The notes: generated from the sequence alone by a model not told the origin. A stretch of DNA of 64,000 bases from Myxococcales bacterium (GCA_003151595.1 PLXW01000095.1:1-64000), one strand, 5' to 3'. Shown: positions 23,198-32,052, counted from the first letter of the stretch. Translations and numbers: made by a program.

Positions 23198-24273
23198 TCG
23201 AACGCCAGCACGTTGCTCTCGCCGAGCTTCGCGATCTGCGCGTCGATCGCCGCCAGCACTTTCCTCCGTCGCGCGTCGGTCTGCGTGATCACGTGCGCCG
23301 TGAGGAGCGGCTCGCCCGGCACCTCTTCGCCGACCGCTTTCGCGATGTCGACCGCGCGGAGCGCCGCCACGAAGCTGCGCGAGAACCGCTCGACGCCGTC
23401 GAAGAGATCCGCGCCGCGCTTCATCTCTTTGACCGGCACCGGATCGAAGAACGCGCCGTCGTTGTCGATGAAGAGGATCTGGCCCTTCGCGCGATCGACG
23501 CCGACGTTCCCGCCGCTCCACCGGTCCCAGTTCCCGGTCACGAGATCGAACGCGAGCATCGTGCTCATCTGCGACGCCATCGCCTTCTGATCGTCCGGGA
23601 TCGCACCGCCGACTTTCAACCACGCGCGCCACTTCGCGACTTCGTCTTCTTTCTCCAGCGGCAAGAACTCGAGCCCCTTGATCCACGGCATCAGCGCGCC
23701 GCGCACCTGAGCGCTCGTCCCCGCGTCGTCGAGCGGCTCCTTCACCACCTCGGCGAAGATCGCCTCGCGACCGACGGCGCGATCGAGATCGGCGAAATCG
23801 AACGCGCGGATGGTCGCGTACGGGACGTTCTCGAGCGAAAGCGAGCGCGCCAGGCGGTACGCCGCGACTTCGCCGCGGTAGCGACGACCGCCACGGGTCG
23901 ATCGCGGTTTGTACGCGGCGTCGATCCCGCCGCCGAGCTTCAGCTTGAAGACGACGGAGGTGTGGCCGACGCTCTTGCCGGAGAGGGGGATGGCCGACGC
24001 GTAGGCAGCGCGCATGGCGAGAGCCTCATCCGCATTCGCGTTCGCGTCTGCGTTCGCGTTCGCGTTCGCGTTCGCGTTCGCGTTCGCGTCTGCGTCTGCG
24101 TTCGCGTTCGCGTCTGCGTTCGCGTTCGCCGATCCCCCGTACTCGACGAGCGGCAGCCCCGCGTCCGGCTGCGCCCCGCTCTCCCCGCGCGAGCACCCGC
24201 CCATCGCGATCGCGACGATCCCGATCGCGCTACGCCAGCACGCGGTTCCGAATGAGCTCCGCGATTCGTTCAT
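23194..24273 (-). CDS. Fam20-like secreted kinase-fold lipoprotein with Ala-Asn repeat
   Basis: About 359 residues from the ATG giving MNESRSSFGT. The signal IGIVAIAMGGC ends at lipidated Cys27. Residues 49-82 are an Ala-Asn/Ala-Asp repeat acting as a linker. The following domain resembles Fam20C/atypical extracytoplasmic kinases: ATP-site AYKPRSTRGGRRYRGEVAAYRL with Lys122 and a following Glu, then AFDLVTGNWDRWSGGNVG, where Asp250 and Asn256 fit the catalytic loop, and ILFIDNDGAFF with the metal-binding Asp270. The resemblance is motif-level. If right, it phosphorylates proteins or glycans in the periplasm or at the surface. A longer frame upstream (to 24306) overlaps the hydrolase gene more. 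The downstream small gene is coupled. Confidence 0.7.
   Translation of the reverse strand: MNESRSSFGTACWRSAIGIVAIAMGGCSRGESGAQPDAGLPLVEYGGSANANADANANADADANANANANANANADANANADEALAMRAAYASAIPLSGKSVGHTSVVFKLKLGGGIDAAYKPRSTRGGRRYRGEVAAYRLARSLSLENVPYATIRAFDFADLDRAVGREAIFAEVVKEPLDDAGTSAQVRGALMPWIKGLEFLPLEKEDEVAKWRAWLKVGGAIPDDQKAMASQMSTMLAFDLVTGNWDRWSGGNVGVDRAKGQILFIDNDGAFFDPVPVKEMKRGADLFDGVERFSRSFVAALRAVDIAKAVGEEVPGEPLLTAHVITQTDARRRKVLAAIDAQIAKLGESNVLAFE
24033..24129. repeat. Hexanucleotide repeat (GTTCGC/GTCTGC) in the Fam20-like gene
   Basis: About sixteen tandem GCGTTC or GCGTCT units on the plus strand, encoding alternating Ala with Asn or Asp on the minus strand, directly after the lipidation site and spacer. 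The GTCTGC variants turn Asn into Asp. Confidence 0.95.
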
Positions 24274-25159
24274 CGACCAACGCCGGCTGTTCGATCGACG
24301 CGACATGCGTCCCTCCTCGCACCATGAGCAGCTCGCCCTGCGGCATCTCGCGCGCCATGCGCTCGGCGAGGAACGGCGGCGTGAACGTATCGCGCTCGCC
24401 CGCCACCACCAGCACCGGCACGTTCACCTCGGACAACAGATCTTCCGCGCTGTGCTCGCCCGCCGCGCGGAGCATCCGCAGGAACATCGGCAGGTCGACG
24501 TGCGTCATGTGACGCAGGTACGGCATCATGTCGTCGGGGTTGATCCGCTCGGGATCGATCTCCCCCCAGCGGAGCGCCATCCGCAGCGCAGTGTCCGGCG
24601 GAATGCGCGTCCAGATCGCGCGCGCCACGTTCGGCCGCTTCAACACGGCGTCGAGCAGCTTCGGCAGCACCCACTGGAGCACCGGCACGCCCTTGAACGT
24701 CTGCGTGACCTTGCCGAAGCTTCCGTTGATCAGGACGAGCGCGCGAATCCCCTCCGGATCGCGCCGGTAGTTCTCGAGCGCGACCTGGCACCCCATCGAG
24801 TGCCCGATGATCACGCACGGCGGACTGCCGATGTGACGCCGGACGGCGCTCAGATCGTCGGCGTGCGCGGGGATGTCGACCCGATCGGGATCGACGGGCG
24901 CCGCGCTCCGCCCATGCCCGCGGTAATGCCAGTGCGTGAGAGCGACCGTCGGCGCGAGGTCGTCCCACAGGTATTTCCAGATGAAGCCGTCGCACACGAT
25001 CCCGTCACAAAGGATCGCACGCACGCTCCCCGGCGCATGACTGCCGAGGCGCGAGCGTTGGAAGAGGCGTGTTCCGTCCGGTGCGATCGCGAACCCTTGT
25101 TCGTCGACCGCCCGCCACGCGCGAATCGAAGGCCGGTCAGCCTTCGTCGTCGTCTCCAC
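24230..25159 (-). CDS. Alpha/beta-hydrolase fold enzyme
   Basis: 309 residues from GTG. Canonical alpha/beta hydrolase: oxyanion region CDGIVCDGFIWKYLWDDL, THWHYRGHGRS, nucleophile elbow IIGHSMG with Ser121, acid in VVAGERDTFTPP and base in RGGTHVASIEQP. Cytoplasmic, no signal. The substrate cannot be told; ester or C-C hydrolases of aromatic breakdown and lipases share these motifs. The start lies 23 bases inside the end of the upstream ribbon-helix-helix gene, and the end overlaps the N-terminal signal region of the Fam20-like gene by 44 bases, so the three are likely one transcript. Confidence 0.88.
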   Translation of the reverse strand: METTTKADRPSIRAWRAVDEQGFAIAPDGTRLFQRSRLGSHAPGSVRAILCDGIVCDGFIWKYLWDDLAPTVALTHWHYRGHGRSAAPVDPDRVDIPAHADDLSAVRRHIGSPPCVIIGHSMGCQVALENYRRDPEGIRALVLINGSFGKVTQTFKGVPVLQWVLPKLLDAVLKRPNVARAIWTRIPPDTALRMALRWGEIDPERINPDDMMPYLRHMTHVDLPMFLRMLRAAGEHSAEDLLSEVNVPVLVVAGERDTFTPPFLAERMAREMPQGELLMVRGGTHVASIEQPALVDERIAELIRNRVLA

Positions 25160-25376
25160 CCTCGACGTCGTTCACGCTCGGGAGCTTCTTGATCTCGAGT
25201 CGCGAGATCTTCCACGCGCGCTGGACGACCCAGGAGAGCGAGCGGTCGAGGCGAGCAGCCTCTTCTTTGATCTCCTGGAGCATCGACTCGGGAAAATAGA
25301 GACTCTGCTTGCGCTTATCGGTCTTCGAACCTTCTGCGCGCAGGTTGGCCATCGAGTCTTTGTCACCGGTCGCCAA
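25137..25376 (-). CDS. Small ribbon-helix-helix-like protein (TIGR04563-type)
   Basis: 79 residues from TTG. Core: KRKQSLYFPESMLQEIKEEA followed by RLDRSLSWVVQRAWKIS, which is a beta strand then two helices as in MetJ/Arc-type DNA-binding dimers. The KQSLYFPE...SLSWxVQRAW signature is one I associate with a small protein family widespread in deltaproteobacteria. The acidic tail DVEGGDDDEG is typical. The TTG start is favoured by a strong GAGGAGG site five bases upstream; the ATG at 25352 has none. It may regulate its own or neighbouring genes; this is inference. The 162-base gap to ctpA (divergent) is AT-richer than its surroundings and must hold both promoters. Confidence 0.85.
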   Translation of the reverse strand: MATGDKDSMANLRAEGSKTDKRKQSLYFPESMLQEIKEEAARLDRSLSWVVQRAWKISRLEIKKLPSVNDVEGGDDDEG

Positions 25377-25381
25377 GAGAA

Positions 25382-25388
25382 CCTCCTC
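25382..25388 (-). promoter_or_regulatory. Strong ribosome-binding site selecting a TTG start
   Basis: GAGGAGG on the minus strand, 5 bases before TTG at 25376. It is one of the best Shine-Dalgarno sequences in the window and decides the start of the ribbon-helix-helix gene against the downstream ATG at 25352. Confidence 0.8.
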
Positions 25389-25538
25389 AGAGAAGATCTG
25401 CGGCCTCCTCGCCCCTTCCACGTGAAGGTGCGGAGGCATGTGCCGCTCTCTTGTCTGAGAGTACCAATGATTCCGATTCGTAGAAGAAGCTTTTTTCGCG
25501 TTGAGGCTTTCGCGCGTGGCTTGTGACACGATCCGCGC

Positions 25539-26918
25539 GTGAACAAGCTCATTCGCACGACGGGTTTCGCAGCGCTGGCCTTCGCTGGAGGTGCCGCGAC
25601 GACGATCGCCGGGTCGCACACCGCTCTGGCGACGTCGCAGGACGAGAGCCCGTATGCGGCGATGGCGCAGCTGGGGCGCGTGCTGGTGACGGTGGAGAAC
25701 GAGTACGTGGAGCCGGTCGATCGGACGAAGATCGTGAACGGCGCGATCGAGGGGATGGTCGCCGGTCTCGATCCGCACTCGAGCTACATGGCGCCGCAAG
25801 ACTTCGCGCTCTTCCAGAGCGACACCGAAGGAGAGTTCGGCGGCGTGGGGCTGGAGGTCGACGCGCGCAACGACGTGCTCACGGTGATAGCTCCGATCGA
25901 GGGATCGCCGGCTGAGCGCGCGGGCATCCGAAGCGGCGACAAGCTGCTCGCGGTCGACGGCGAGACAGCTGTCGGCATCGGCCTCGAGAAGATGGTCCGC
26001 AAGATGCGCGGCAAGCCGGGCACGCACGTGAAGCTCACGATCCGCCGCGACCCGAAGCCGAACGCCAACGCGAACGCCAACGCCAACGCGAACGCGAACG
26101 CGATCACCCTCGACCTCGTCCGCGAGGTCATCAAAGTCCCCAGCGTCGCATCTCGCCTCCTCACCGGAAACGTCGCCTACGTCCGCATCTCGCAGTTCCA
26201 AGACAAGACGCACGAGCAGCTCTTGAAGGCCGTCGCCCGCCTCCGCGCCGAAGCGAAGGGCCCCTTCAAGGGCGTGCTCCTCGACATGCGCAGCAACCCC
26301 GGCGGCCTCGTCGACGAAGCCGCGGACGTGGCCGACGAGTTCCTTTCGAGCGGGACGATCTACACCGCGCGCCATCGCGGTCAGGTGATCGACGAAGTGA
26401 AAGCGCGCGGCGGCGGCGCGTTCGCGGACGCGAAGACCATGGTGCTGGTGAACGCGTACACCGCGAGCGCCGCGGAGATCGTGACCGGCGCGCTCCAGGA
26501 CGCGAAGCGCGCCACGGTCATCGGCGAGCAGACCTTCGGCAAGGGGAGCGTGCAGACGATCTTCGAGCTCCCCGGCGGCGCCGGCATGCGCCTCACGACC
26601 GAGCGCTATTACACGCCGAGCGGCCACGCCGTTCAGGCCGAGGGGATCCACCCCGACGTCACCGTGAGCGCGAACGACGAATCGCCGTTCCCTCTCGTGC
26701 GCGAGCGCGATCTCGAAGGGCACCTCGCGCCCGAAGATCGCGGAGCGGGGCACGCGACGGCGAGCGGGACGACGATCGTCGTCGACGCCGGCGCGCCTAC
26801 GGCAGCGACCGACGACAACGTGGGCGGCACCGAAGGGAGCGTCGCCAACATCCCGGCCGACCCCAACGCCGGCAAAGACGCGGTCCTGAAGATCGCCTAC
26901 GCGCTCTTGCTGAAGTAG
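25539..26918 (+). CDS. ctpA: Carboxy-terminal processing protease (S41 family, CtpA)
   Basis: 459 residues from GTG. Signal sequence (MNKLIRTTGFAALAFAGGA) places it in the periplasm. N-terminal helices include SPYAAMAQLGRVLVTVENEY; a PDZ domain (about 97-190) has FGGVGLEVDARNDVLTV. The S41 core has VAYVRISQF, GVLLDMRSNPGGLVDEA and the catalytic dyad Ser310 (AYTASAAEIVTGALQDAKRA) and Lys335 (GEQTFGKGSVQ). It trims or degrades envelope proteins from C-termini. Unusual: an Ala-Asn repeat at 175-188 sits in the last part of the PDZ domain, between strands KLTIRRDPKP and ITLDLVREVI, as an inserted flexible loop. The C-terminal tail (400-450) is low-complexity Asp/Ala/Thr. Divergent from the RHH gene; convergent with the glycosyltransferase 4 bases beyond the stop. 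Confidence 0.95.
   Translation: MNKLIRTTGFAALAFAGGAATTIAGSHTALATSQDESPYAAMAQLGRVLVTVENEYVEPVDRTKIVNGAIEGMVAGLDPHSSYMAPQDFALFQSDTEGEFGGVGLEVDARNDVLTVIAPIEGSPAERAGIRSGDKLLAVDGETAVGIGLEKMVRKMRGKPGTHVKLTIRRDPKPNANANANANANANAITLDLVREVIKVPSVASRLLTGNVAYVRISQFQDKTHEQLLKAVARLRAEAKGPFKGVLLDMRSNPGGLVDEAADVADEFLSSGTIYTARHRGQVIDEVKARGGGAFADAKTMVLVNAYTASAAEIVTGALQDAKRATVIGEQTFGKGSVQTIFELPGGAGMRLTTERYYTPSGHAVQAEGIHPDVTVSANDESPFPLVRERDLEGHLAPEDRGAGHATASGTTIVVDAGAPTAATDDNVGGTEGSVANIPADPNAGKDAVLKIAYALLLK
26059..26101. repeat. Hexanucleotide repeat (AACGCG/AACGCC) in ctpA
   Basis: Seven tandem units encoding Asn-Ala inside the PDZ domain of CtpA. It is the shortest of the five tracts, and some units use GCC instead of GCG for Ala, so it is less homogenised. 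Confidence 0.95.
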
Positions 26919-26922
26919 CCGC

Positions 26923-28047
26923 TCACGTCTCGGCGTCGCGCGCGTCCCGTTCTCCGCGCTTCTGCTTCTTCGCCTTGGCGCGCCCGAGCTGCTTCACCAG
27001 CTTGTCGACCGTCGCGAACAAGACCTCGTTCCCCTCCTGGCTGTGCCGCGCCACGCGCGCCGCGTACCGAGGGTGCTCGCGGAGGAACATGCGGAGCACG
27101 TCGCCGTCGATCGAATCGGCGCACAGGCCGTAGCCCAGCTCCTCGATGTACCGCGCGTTCATCATCTGCTCGTACTGATGCTTCACGGGGACGCTGTAGA
27201 CGGGCTTTCCCAGGTAGATCGCCTCGCCGATGAGCGAGAGCCCGCCGTTCGACACGATGGCCTTCGCGCTGGCGAGGTCCTCGACGAACCCGTCCTCGCT
27301 GAACTCCTTCAGCTGGCAGTTACCGTTGTGCGCGTTCTTCCGCAGTCCGTAGACGATGAACCGCTCTCCCGCGATCGCGTTGAGCGTCGGGATCAACGTC
27401 TTGTCGCTGGTCGACGTCTGGTACACGAGCACGTGCGACCCGAACTTCGCGCGCGGCTTCGCGTCGAGGATCGAGCGGCGGAGAATCGGCGGCACGAGCG
27501 TCGTGTTCTCGCGGAACTTCTTCTTGATGGTGGGGAAGAAGAACGTGGTGATGACGTACTGATCGCACCCCGGGAGCTTGGCTTTCACGAACGCCTTGGT
27601 GATCTGGTACTCGACCTTCACGCCCACCTTGATCGCCTTGTCATGCTTGCAGCGGGCGATGATCTGCTGGTTGTCGATCGACACGATCGGCAGCCCGTGG
27701 CGCTTCGCGAAGAACCAGGCGAACGAGTCGAAGTCGCTGATGACGACGTCGGGCTCGAAGTGGACGACGTCCTCGAAGTAGCGGCTGGCGTTCGCGTACA
27801 GCATCTGCGGCGCGGCCAGCACGTTACGCGCGATCGAGCCGTCGCGATCGATGGCGTTGTTCTCGTACTTGATGCTGAGTCCCTTGATCTCGACGACATC
27901 GGGGAAGCTCTTGGCCAGGAACGCGTGCGCGCGTCCGCTCACCACGATCTTCACCTCGTGCCCTTGCGAGACGAGGTGCTCGCAGACCACCTTGCTGCGC
28001 GTGGCGTGCCCCATCCCTTCGCCCGTGACGCCGTAGAGGATCCGCAT
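26923..28047 (-). CDS. MJ1255/VC2487-family glycosyltransferase
   Basis: 374 residues from ATG 28047. The GT-B (MurG/GT28-like) N-terminal motif RILYGVTGEGMGHATRSK is at the very start. The acceptor-side domain has DVVISDFDSFAWFFAKRHGLP. The donor-binding C-terminal domain has HVLVYQTSTSD, FIVYGLRK and SNGGLSLIGEAIYLGKPVYSVPVKHQYEQMMNARYIEELGYG (shown here in parts), which is the usual UDP-sugar signature. The C-terminus is a basic Lys/Arg tail. A soluble or peripheral membrane enzyme; donor and acceptor are unknown. A TTG 9 bases upstream would extend it by three residues. Its stop faces ctpA. Confidence 0.88.
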   Translation of the reverse strand: MRILYGVTGEGMGHATRSKVVCEHLVSQGHEVKIVVSGRAHAFLAKSFPDVVEIKGLSIKYENNAIDRDGSIARNVLAAPQMLYANASRYFEDVVHFEPDVVISDFDSFAWFFAKRHGLPIVSIDNQQIIARCKHDKAIKVGVKVEYQITKAFVKAKLPGCDQYVITTFFFPTIKKKFRENTTLVPPILRRSILDAKPRAKFGSHVLVYQTSTSDKTLIPTLNAIAGERFIVYGLRKNAHNGNCQLKEFSEDGFVEDLASAKAIVSNGGLSLIGEAIYLGKPVYSVPVKHQYEQMMNARYIEELGYGLCADSIDGDVLRMFLREHPRYAARVARHSQEGNEVLFATVDKLVKQLGRAKAKKQKRGERDARDAET

Positions 28048-28063
28048 GGACCCCAACGTTATC

Positions 28064-28543
28064 TCAGCTTCGTGGCAACAAGATGGCGGCCTGCACGAGA
28101 GGGATCGCCAGCAGGATCGTCATCGTCAGGAGCGTCACGCTGGTCCAGGTCCAGTCAGTCGGCAGACCCACGCGCAGGATCGAGACCGCCATCACGATGA
28201 GCCCCGCCAGCGCGTGCTCGCGCGTCGGCTGTCGCCAGAGGAGCGCGGTCGCGCCGGTGCCGAGGAGGCCCGTGAGCACGGCGATGAACGAGGCGAAGCC
28301 CCACGGCTGATCCGCGCGCAGGAACCACGCCACGAGCGACATCACCGTGAGGAGCGTGAAGGCGAGGAGCGCGTACGAAGCGTTGCGCGCCGCCCTTTGC
28401 GCAGGTGTGGGTGCCGCGACCGTGGCGGCGGGCGCTTGCCCCTTCGGCCCTGACGGCGGTGCGGTCGGCGCGGTGCGCGACGGGGGATTGGACGTCGAGC
28501 CGCGCGGCGGAGGCCTCGAGGGGGGCGGCAACTTGCCGGGCAT
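28064..28543 (-). CDS. Four-helix membrane protein of unknown function
   Basis: 159 residues from the ATG (MPGKLPPPSR); a TTG at 28564 would add seven. The first ~50 residues are Pro/Ser/Thr-rich and probably disordered in the cytoplasm. Four hydrophobic helices follow: ASYALLAFTLLTVMSLVAWFL, FASFIAVLTGLLGTGATALLW, ALAGLIVMAVSILRVGL and SVTLLTMTILLAIPLVQAAILL. No motif links it to a known transporter. It lies 16 bases upstream of the glycosyltransferase on the same strand and may be co-transcribed. Confidence 0.65.
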   Translation of the reverse strand: MPGKLPPPSRPPPRGSTSNPPSRTAPTAPPSGPKGQAPAATVAAPTPAQRAARNASYALLAFTLLTVMSLVAWFLRADQPWGFASFIAVLTGLLGTGATALLWRQPTREHALAGLIVMAVSILRVGLPTDWTWTSVTLLTMTILLAIPLVQAAILLPRS

Positions 28544-28615
28544 GGGCGGCGGGCGAGAGGACAAGGTCGCGACCAGTCTAGTCGGCGAAACGGAGAATGG
28601 ACGAATACGCGGGGC

Positions 28616-30574
28616 TTAGTCTCCGGGAGCGCCTCCGGTCGCAGCCACCAGGCGCACCCCTTCGTCGTGGTACGCCGCCCCTTCACCGAGGTCGGTCGTG
28701 CGCGCCCTCACCAGCGCGTTGGCGCATCGCCCGTCGGACAGGTGCCCCCCCTTCGGCACCAGGACGACGTCGCGCCGCTGACGCGCGTCGTGCGTCACGC
28801 GAACCACCATCGCGCCGATCCGCGACTCGAGCGTCGCCAGCGCCCCGTCGGCGATTCCGAAGCACGCTTCGGGGTGCACGGTCGCCACAGCCGGCCCCTC
28901 GAGAACGCGGCTCCACTGCGACGACTGCGCGTCCTCGGTCGACAGCGCCATCAGCGTCATCGGGTAGTCGCGATCGATCGCCAGCGACACCGACGCGCCC
29001 TCGGTGATCAGGTTCACCTTCCCCGTCGCCGTCGGGAACTTCCGATCGGCGTACAGCACCTTCGCCGCCAGCGGATTGCGGATCGCCCCATTTTCAAGCG
29101 CTTCAAGCGTCACGCCGCGCGGCGCGAGCTTCGCCGCCACGAGCCGCTCTTGCCAGGCGCGCGCCGTCCCCGCGAGCTTCTCTTCGATCGCCGTGAGCCC
29201 CAGCCGCGCCGCCAGCGCCTGCACGATCTCGAGGTCGCTCTTCACTTGCGGCGGCCTCTCCACCACCGGCCGCGCCACGCCGAGGTAGTGATGCCCGTAC
29301 GCGCCAACGAGATCGTCCGCTTCGAGGAGCGTCGTCGTCGGCAGGATCACGTGCGCGCACCTGGCCGTATCGGTCATGAACGAATCGACGACCACCACGA
29401 GCTCACGCGACCGGAGCGCCCCTTCGACCTTCCGCGAATCGGGGAGCATCGCCACCGGGTTCCCGGCTGTGACCCACACCGCGCGCACCGGCGGATCCTT
29501 GGCGGCGAGGACCTCTTGCCCGAAGAGCGGCTCGCAGATCGTCCGCGGCGCTTCGCCGGCGCGCTTCACGAAGTCGGTATCGAAGGCTCCGCGTCGCTTG
29601 AAGTAGAACGACACGCCGCCGCCGGCGATCCCGAGGTTCCCGCTGATCGCCGACAGCGCGTCGAGGGCGCGCACGATCGCCGCGCCGTTCGATCGCCGCC
29701 CCATCCCCCAGCCGACGAGGATCGCGCACGGCTTGTTCGGTCCGAGGCACGTCGCGATCTCGATCGCCGCATCGAGCGAGACATCGGCCTCGTCGCACCA
29801 CGCGCTCGCGCTCTTCGCGCACGCCATCCTGCGGAACTCGTCCACGTGATCGCAGTAGCTCGCGGCGTTCGGATCTTCCCACGCCCGGTCGAAGAGAACG
29901 CGCGCCACCGCCATCGCCAGCGCGAAGTCTCCCGCCGGCTTCGGCTGCACGAACGAGTCCGCGATCGACGCCGTCTTGTGATGCACCGGATCGATCAGGA
30001 CGACGCGCGCTCCGTTCGCGCGCGCCTGTTTGAGCACCGGCAGCGTGTGCGGGCTCGAGGTGAAGACGTTCTTCCCCCAGAGCAGGATGCTCTTCGCGTT
30101 CAACAGATCGAACAGGTCGTGGCTGTCCTCTTCGCCGAAGTCCTCGGTCTGCGCGGCGTCGCCTGCCCCCGAGCAGATGTCGCCGCGCTTCCCGGTGACG
30201 GGGCCGAAGAGGGTGAAGAAGTAATCCGTGAGGTACTTGAGGAGGCCGAGCGATCCGCCGCTTCGGTAGTGGAAGATCGCCGCCGGCCCGCTCTCGGTCT
30301 TGATCGCGGTGAGCTTCGTCGCGACGAGATCGAGCGCCTCGTCCCACGTCGCGGCCACGAACGAATCGCCGCGCCTCACGAGCGGCGTCGTGATGCGCCC
30401 CGGCGCGTAGTGAACCGGAAGAAAATGATTCGTGCGGTAACAGAGAAAGCCCTGCGTCACCGGATGGTCCGGGTCGCCCTGGAGCCGCACGACCTTCCCG
30501 TCTTCGACGTGCGCCAGGATGCTGCAGGCGTCGGGGCAATCGCGGTTGCAGGTGGTTCGGCGTACCTCGGTCAT
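28616..30574 (-). CDS. Molybdopterin oxidoreductase, formate-dehydrogenase-like
   Basis: 652 residues, cytoplasmic (no Tat signal). The N-terminal [4Fe-4S] site is intact: Cys9, Cys13 and Cys17 in TTCNRDCPDAC and Cys45 in QGFLCYRTN. MGD-binding segments follow: WDEALDLVATKL, GKRGDICSGAGDAAQ (candidate Mo-ligand Cys), SILLWGKNVFTSSPH, GNLGIAGGGVSFYF and the C-terminal MopD-binding domain with AVWVTAGNPVAMLPD and ILPTTTLLEADDLVG. It is smaller than typical FdhA (about 700-900). No electron-transfer subunit or fdhD/E gene is nearby, so the donor or acceptor is unknown; assimilatory nitrate reductases and polysulfide reductases are alternatives. Divergent from the GNAT gene. Confidence 0.88.
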   Translation of the reverse strand: MTEVRRTTCNRDCPDACSILAHVEDGKVVRLQGDPDHPVTQGFLCYRTNHFLPVHYAPGRITTPLVRRGDSFVAATWDEALDLVATKLTAIKTESGPAAIFHYRSGGSLGLLKYLTDYFFTLFGPVTGKRGDICSGAGDAAQTEDFGEEDSHDLFDLLNAKSILLWGKNVFTSSPHTLPVLKQARANGARVVLIDPVHHKTASIADSFVQPKPAGDFALAMAVARVLFDRAWEDPNAASYCDHVDEFRRMACAKSASAWCDEADVSLDAAIEIATCLGPNKPCAILVGWGMGRRSNGAAIVRALDALSAISGNLGIAGGGVSFYFKRRGAFDTDFVKRAGEAPRTICEPLFGQEVLAAKDPPVRAVWVTAGNPVAMLPDSRKVEGALRSRELVVVVDSFMTDTARCAHVILPTTTLLEADDLVGAYGHHYLGVARPVVERPPQVKSDLEIVQALAARLGLTAIEEKLAGTARAWQERLVAAKLAPRGVTLEALENGAIRNPLAAKVLYADRKFPTATGKVNLITEGASVSLAIDRDYPMTLMALSTEDAQSSQWSRVLEGPAVATVHPEACFGIADGALATLESRIGAMVVRVTHDARQRRDVVLVPKGGHLSDGRCANALVRARTTDLGEGAAYHDEGVRLVAATGGAPGD

Positions 30575-30638
30575 GCGCTCGAGCCGCTTTTACACCGCGA
30601 GGAACGCGCTCGCTCCTGGTAACCTTCCAGACGACGCA

Positions 30639-31121
30639 ATGCCGCGCATCCGAAGCTACCGCCCCGCTGATTGGGATTCGTTTCTCGCGCTCGATCTCGA
30701 GACAGGCCTCGGCTCGCTTCGCCAGTCGCCGAAGGAAGAGCGCGACGCCTTCGTCGCACGCTGGCCCGAAACGCTGAAGAGCGCGTGGGCTTGGGGCGAC
30801 GCCGGCCCGACCAAAGACAAGAGTCTCCTCCTGTCACTCGAAGACGACGACGGCACCTTCGCCGGTCACTTGTGGCTGCGCGAAGAGATCGACGCCTTCA
30901 GCGGCGTGACGCGCCTGTGGGTGCTGACCGTCGCCATCGTCGAGAAGTACCGATCGCGCGGGTGGGGCCGCCTCTTGATGGAGCGCGCCGTCGAAGAGGC
31001 CCGCGCACGAAAGCTCGGCAGCGTCGGTCTTCAGGTCGCCGCCGACAACATCGTCGCCCGGAAGCTCTACGAAGAGATGGGCTTCGAAGCGACGCGCCTC
31101 TCGATGTTCAAGCGCGTCTAG
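30639..31121 (+). CDS. GNAT-family N-acetyltransferase
   Basis: 160 residues starting MPRIRSYRPADWDSFLALD. The acetyl-CoA motif A is LTVAIVEKYRSRGWGRLLMERAV (family consensus R-G-x-G-x-x-L), and the end motif VAADNIVARKLYEEMGFEATR is standard for protein or small-molecule acetyltransferases of the RimI-like group. The substrate is unknown. The stop codon abuts, without a gap, the stop of the convergent glycosyltransferase gene (TAG/CTA at 31119-31124). Confidence 0.88.
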   Translation: MPRIRSYRPADWDSFLALDLETGLGSLRQSPKEERDAFVARWPETLKSAWAWGDAGPTKDKSLLLSLEDDDGTFAGHLWLREEIDAFSGVTRLWVLTVAIVEKYRSRGWGRLLMERAVEEARARKLGSVGLQVAADNIVARKLYEEMGFEATRLSMFKRV

Positions 31122-31856
31122 CTAGCCGCGGACGCGGATCGCGTACGTCAGCTTGATGAGGCTCTTCAGCACGTTCGGAACGCGCTTGAACAGGTTGATC
31201 GACGGCGCGCGCTTCTCCATCACGCGCACGGGGATCTCCTTCACTTTCACGCCGCCGCGATCGGCGCGAATGACGAACTCGCTCGCGAACACGTCCTTGT
31301 CGACCAGGCACGCGCGCACGATGTCGAGCAGCGCCAGGCGCCGGAACGCCTTGAGGCCATGCGTGTCGGTCCCGCGGAACCCGAGGAGCCCCTTCAGGAG
31401 CCCCGAGTACGCGATGCTCGCCGCGTGACGCATCATCGGCCGATCGTCTTCCGATCCGGCCGCGAGCTTCGATCCGATGACCATGTCGGCTACGCCGCTG
31501 TCGAGGATCTCGATCGCGCGGCGGTGGAAGTCGGTGTCGCAGAGGTCGATCTCTTCGCAGATGATGAGCTCACCGCGCGCGAGGAGAATCCCTTGCTTGA
31601 GCGCCTTGCCGTAGTTCGGCTCGCCCATGCTGATCAGCCGCACTTGCCCGTCGTTCGGGTCGTTGTACTTGGCGGCGATCTCGTTGCCGAGCTCGATAGT
31701 CCGGTCCTTCGAGCCGTTCTCGGCGAGGATGATCTCGTAGTTCCACCCGAACGGCTTCAGGCGCTCGCGCAGGTCGACGACCGCCGAGTGGAGGATCCCC
31801 TGCTCGTTGTAGATGGGGATGACGATCGAGATTCGCGGTTCGTGCACGTCGGCCAT
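31122..31856 (-). CDS. Family 2 glycosyltransferase, polyprenyl-phosphate-sugar type
   Basis: 244 residues starting MADVHEPRISIVIPIYNEQG. GT-A fold: nucleotide-binding IILAENGSKDRTIELGNEI, GEPNYGKALKQGILLARGELI, and metal-binding EEIDLCDTDF in place of the usual DxD. GTDTHGLKAFRR in the middle resembles dolichol/polyprenyl-phosphate mannosyl- and glucosyltransferases. There is no C-terminal membrane domain, so it is the soluble type. I do not use the longer upstream frame (to 31976), which is Arg/Ser-rich and precedes this strong start. It is divergent from ssb with a 196-base gap that must hold both promoters; I see no clear -35/-10 pair there. Confidence 0.85.
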   Translation of the reverse strand: MADVHEPRISIVIPIYNEQGILHSAVVDLRERLKPFGWNYEIILAENGSKDRTIELGNEIAAKYNDPNDGQVRLISMGEPNYGKALKQGILLARGELIICEEIDLCDTDFHRRAIEILDSGVADMVIGSKLAAGSEDDRPMMRHAASIAYSGLLKGLLGFRGTDTHGLKAFRRLALLDIVRACLVDKDVFASEFVIRADRGGVKVKEIPVRVMEKRAPSINLFKRVPNVLKSLIKLTYAIRVRG

Positions 31857-32052
31857 GATCCTGGGCTTGCGGGATATAGACGAGCGGTCGAGCGTTGTCG
31901 AAACCTCGGCGTGTCCGTTGCGGGCGCTCATGGAAGACATGGTTGGTCCTATATCAACGGATCTGCCCACGCGCACATATCGCGCGCCTCACGCGTTGAC
32001 TTTCTGAGCCAGGTAAGCGACCAGTTTCGCTCCTCGACCGAAGGAGAGCGCG

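Noticed and set aside
25400..26753. N-terminal extension of the ribbon-helix-helix frame
   Set aside because: It is the antisense of ctpA and rich in His/Arg; a strong ribosome-binding site marks the real start at 25376.
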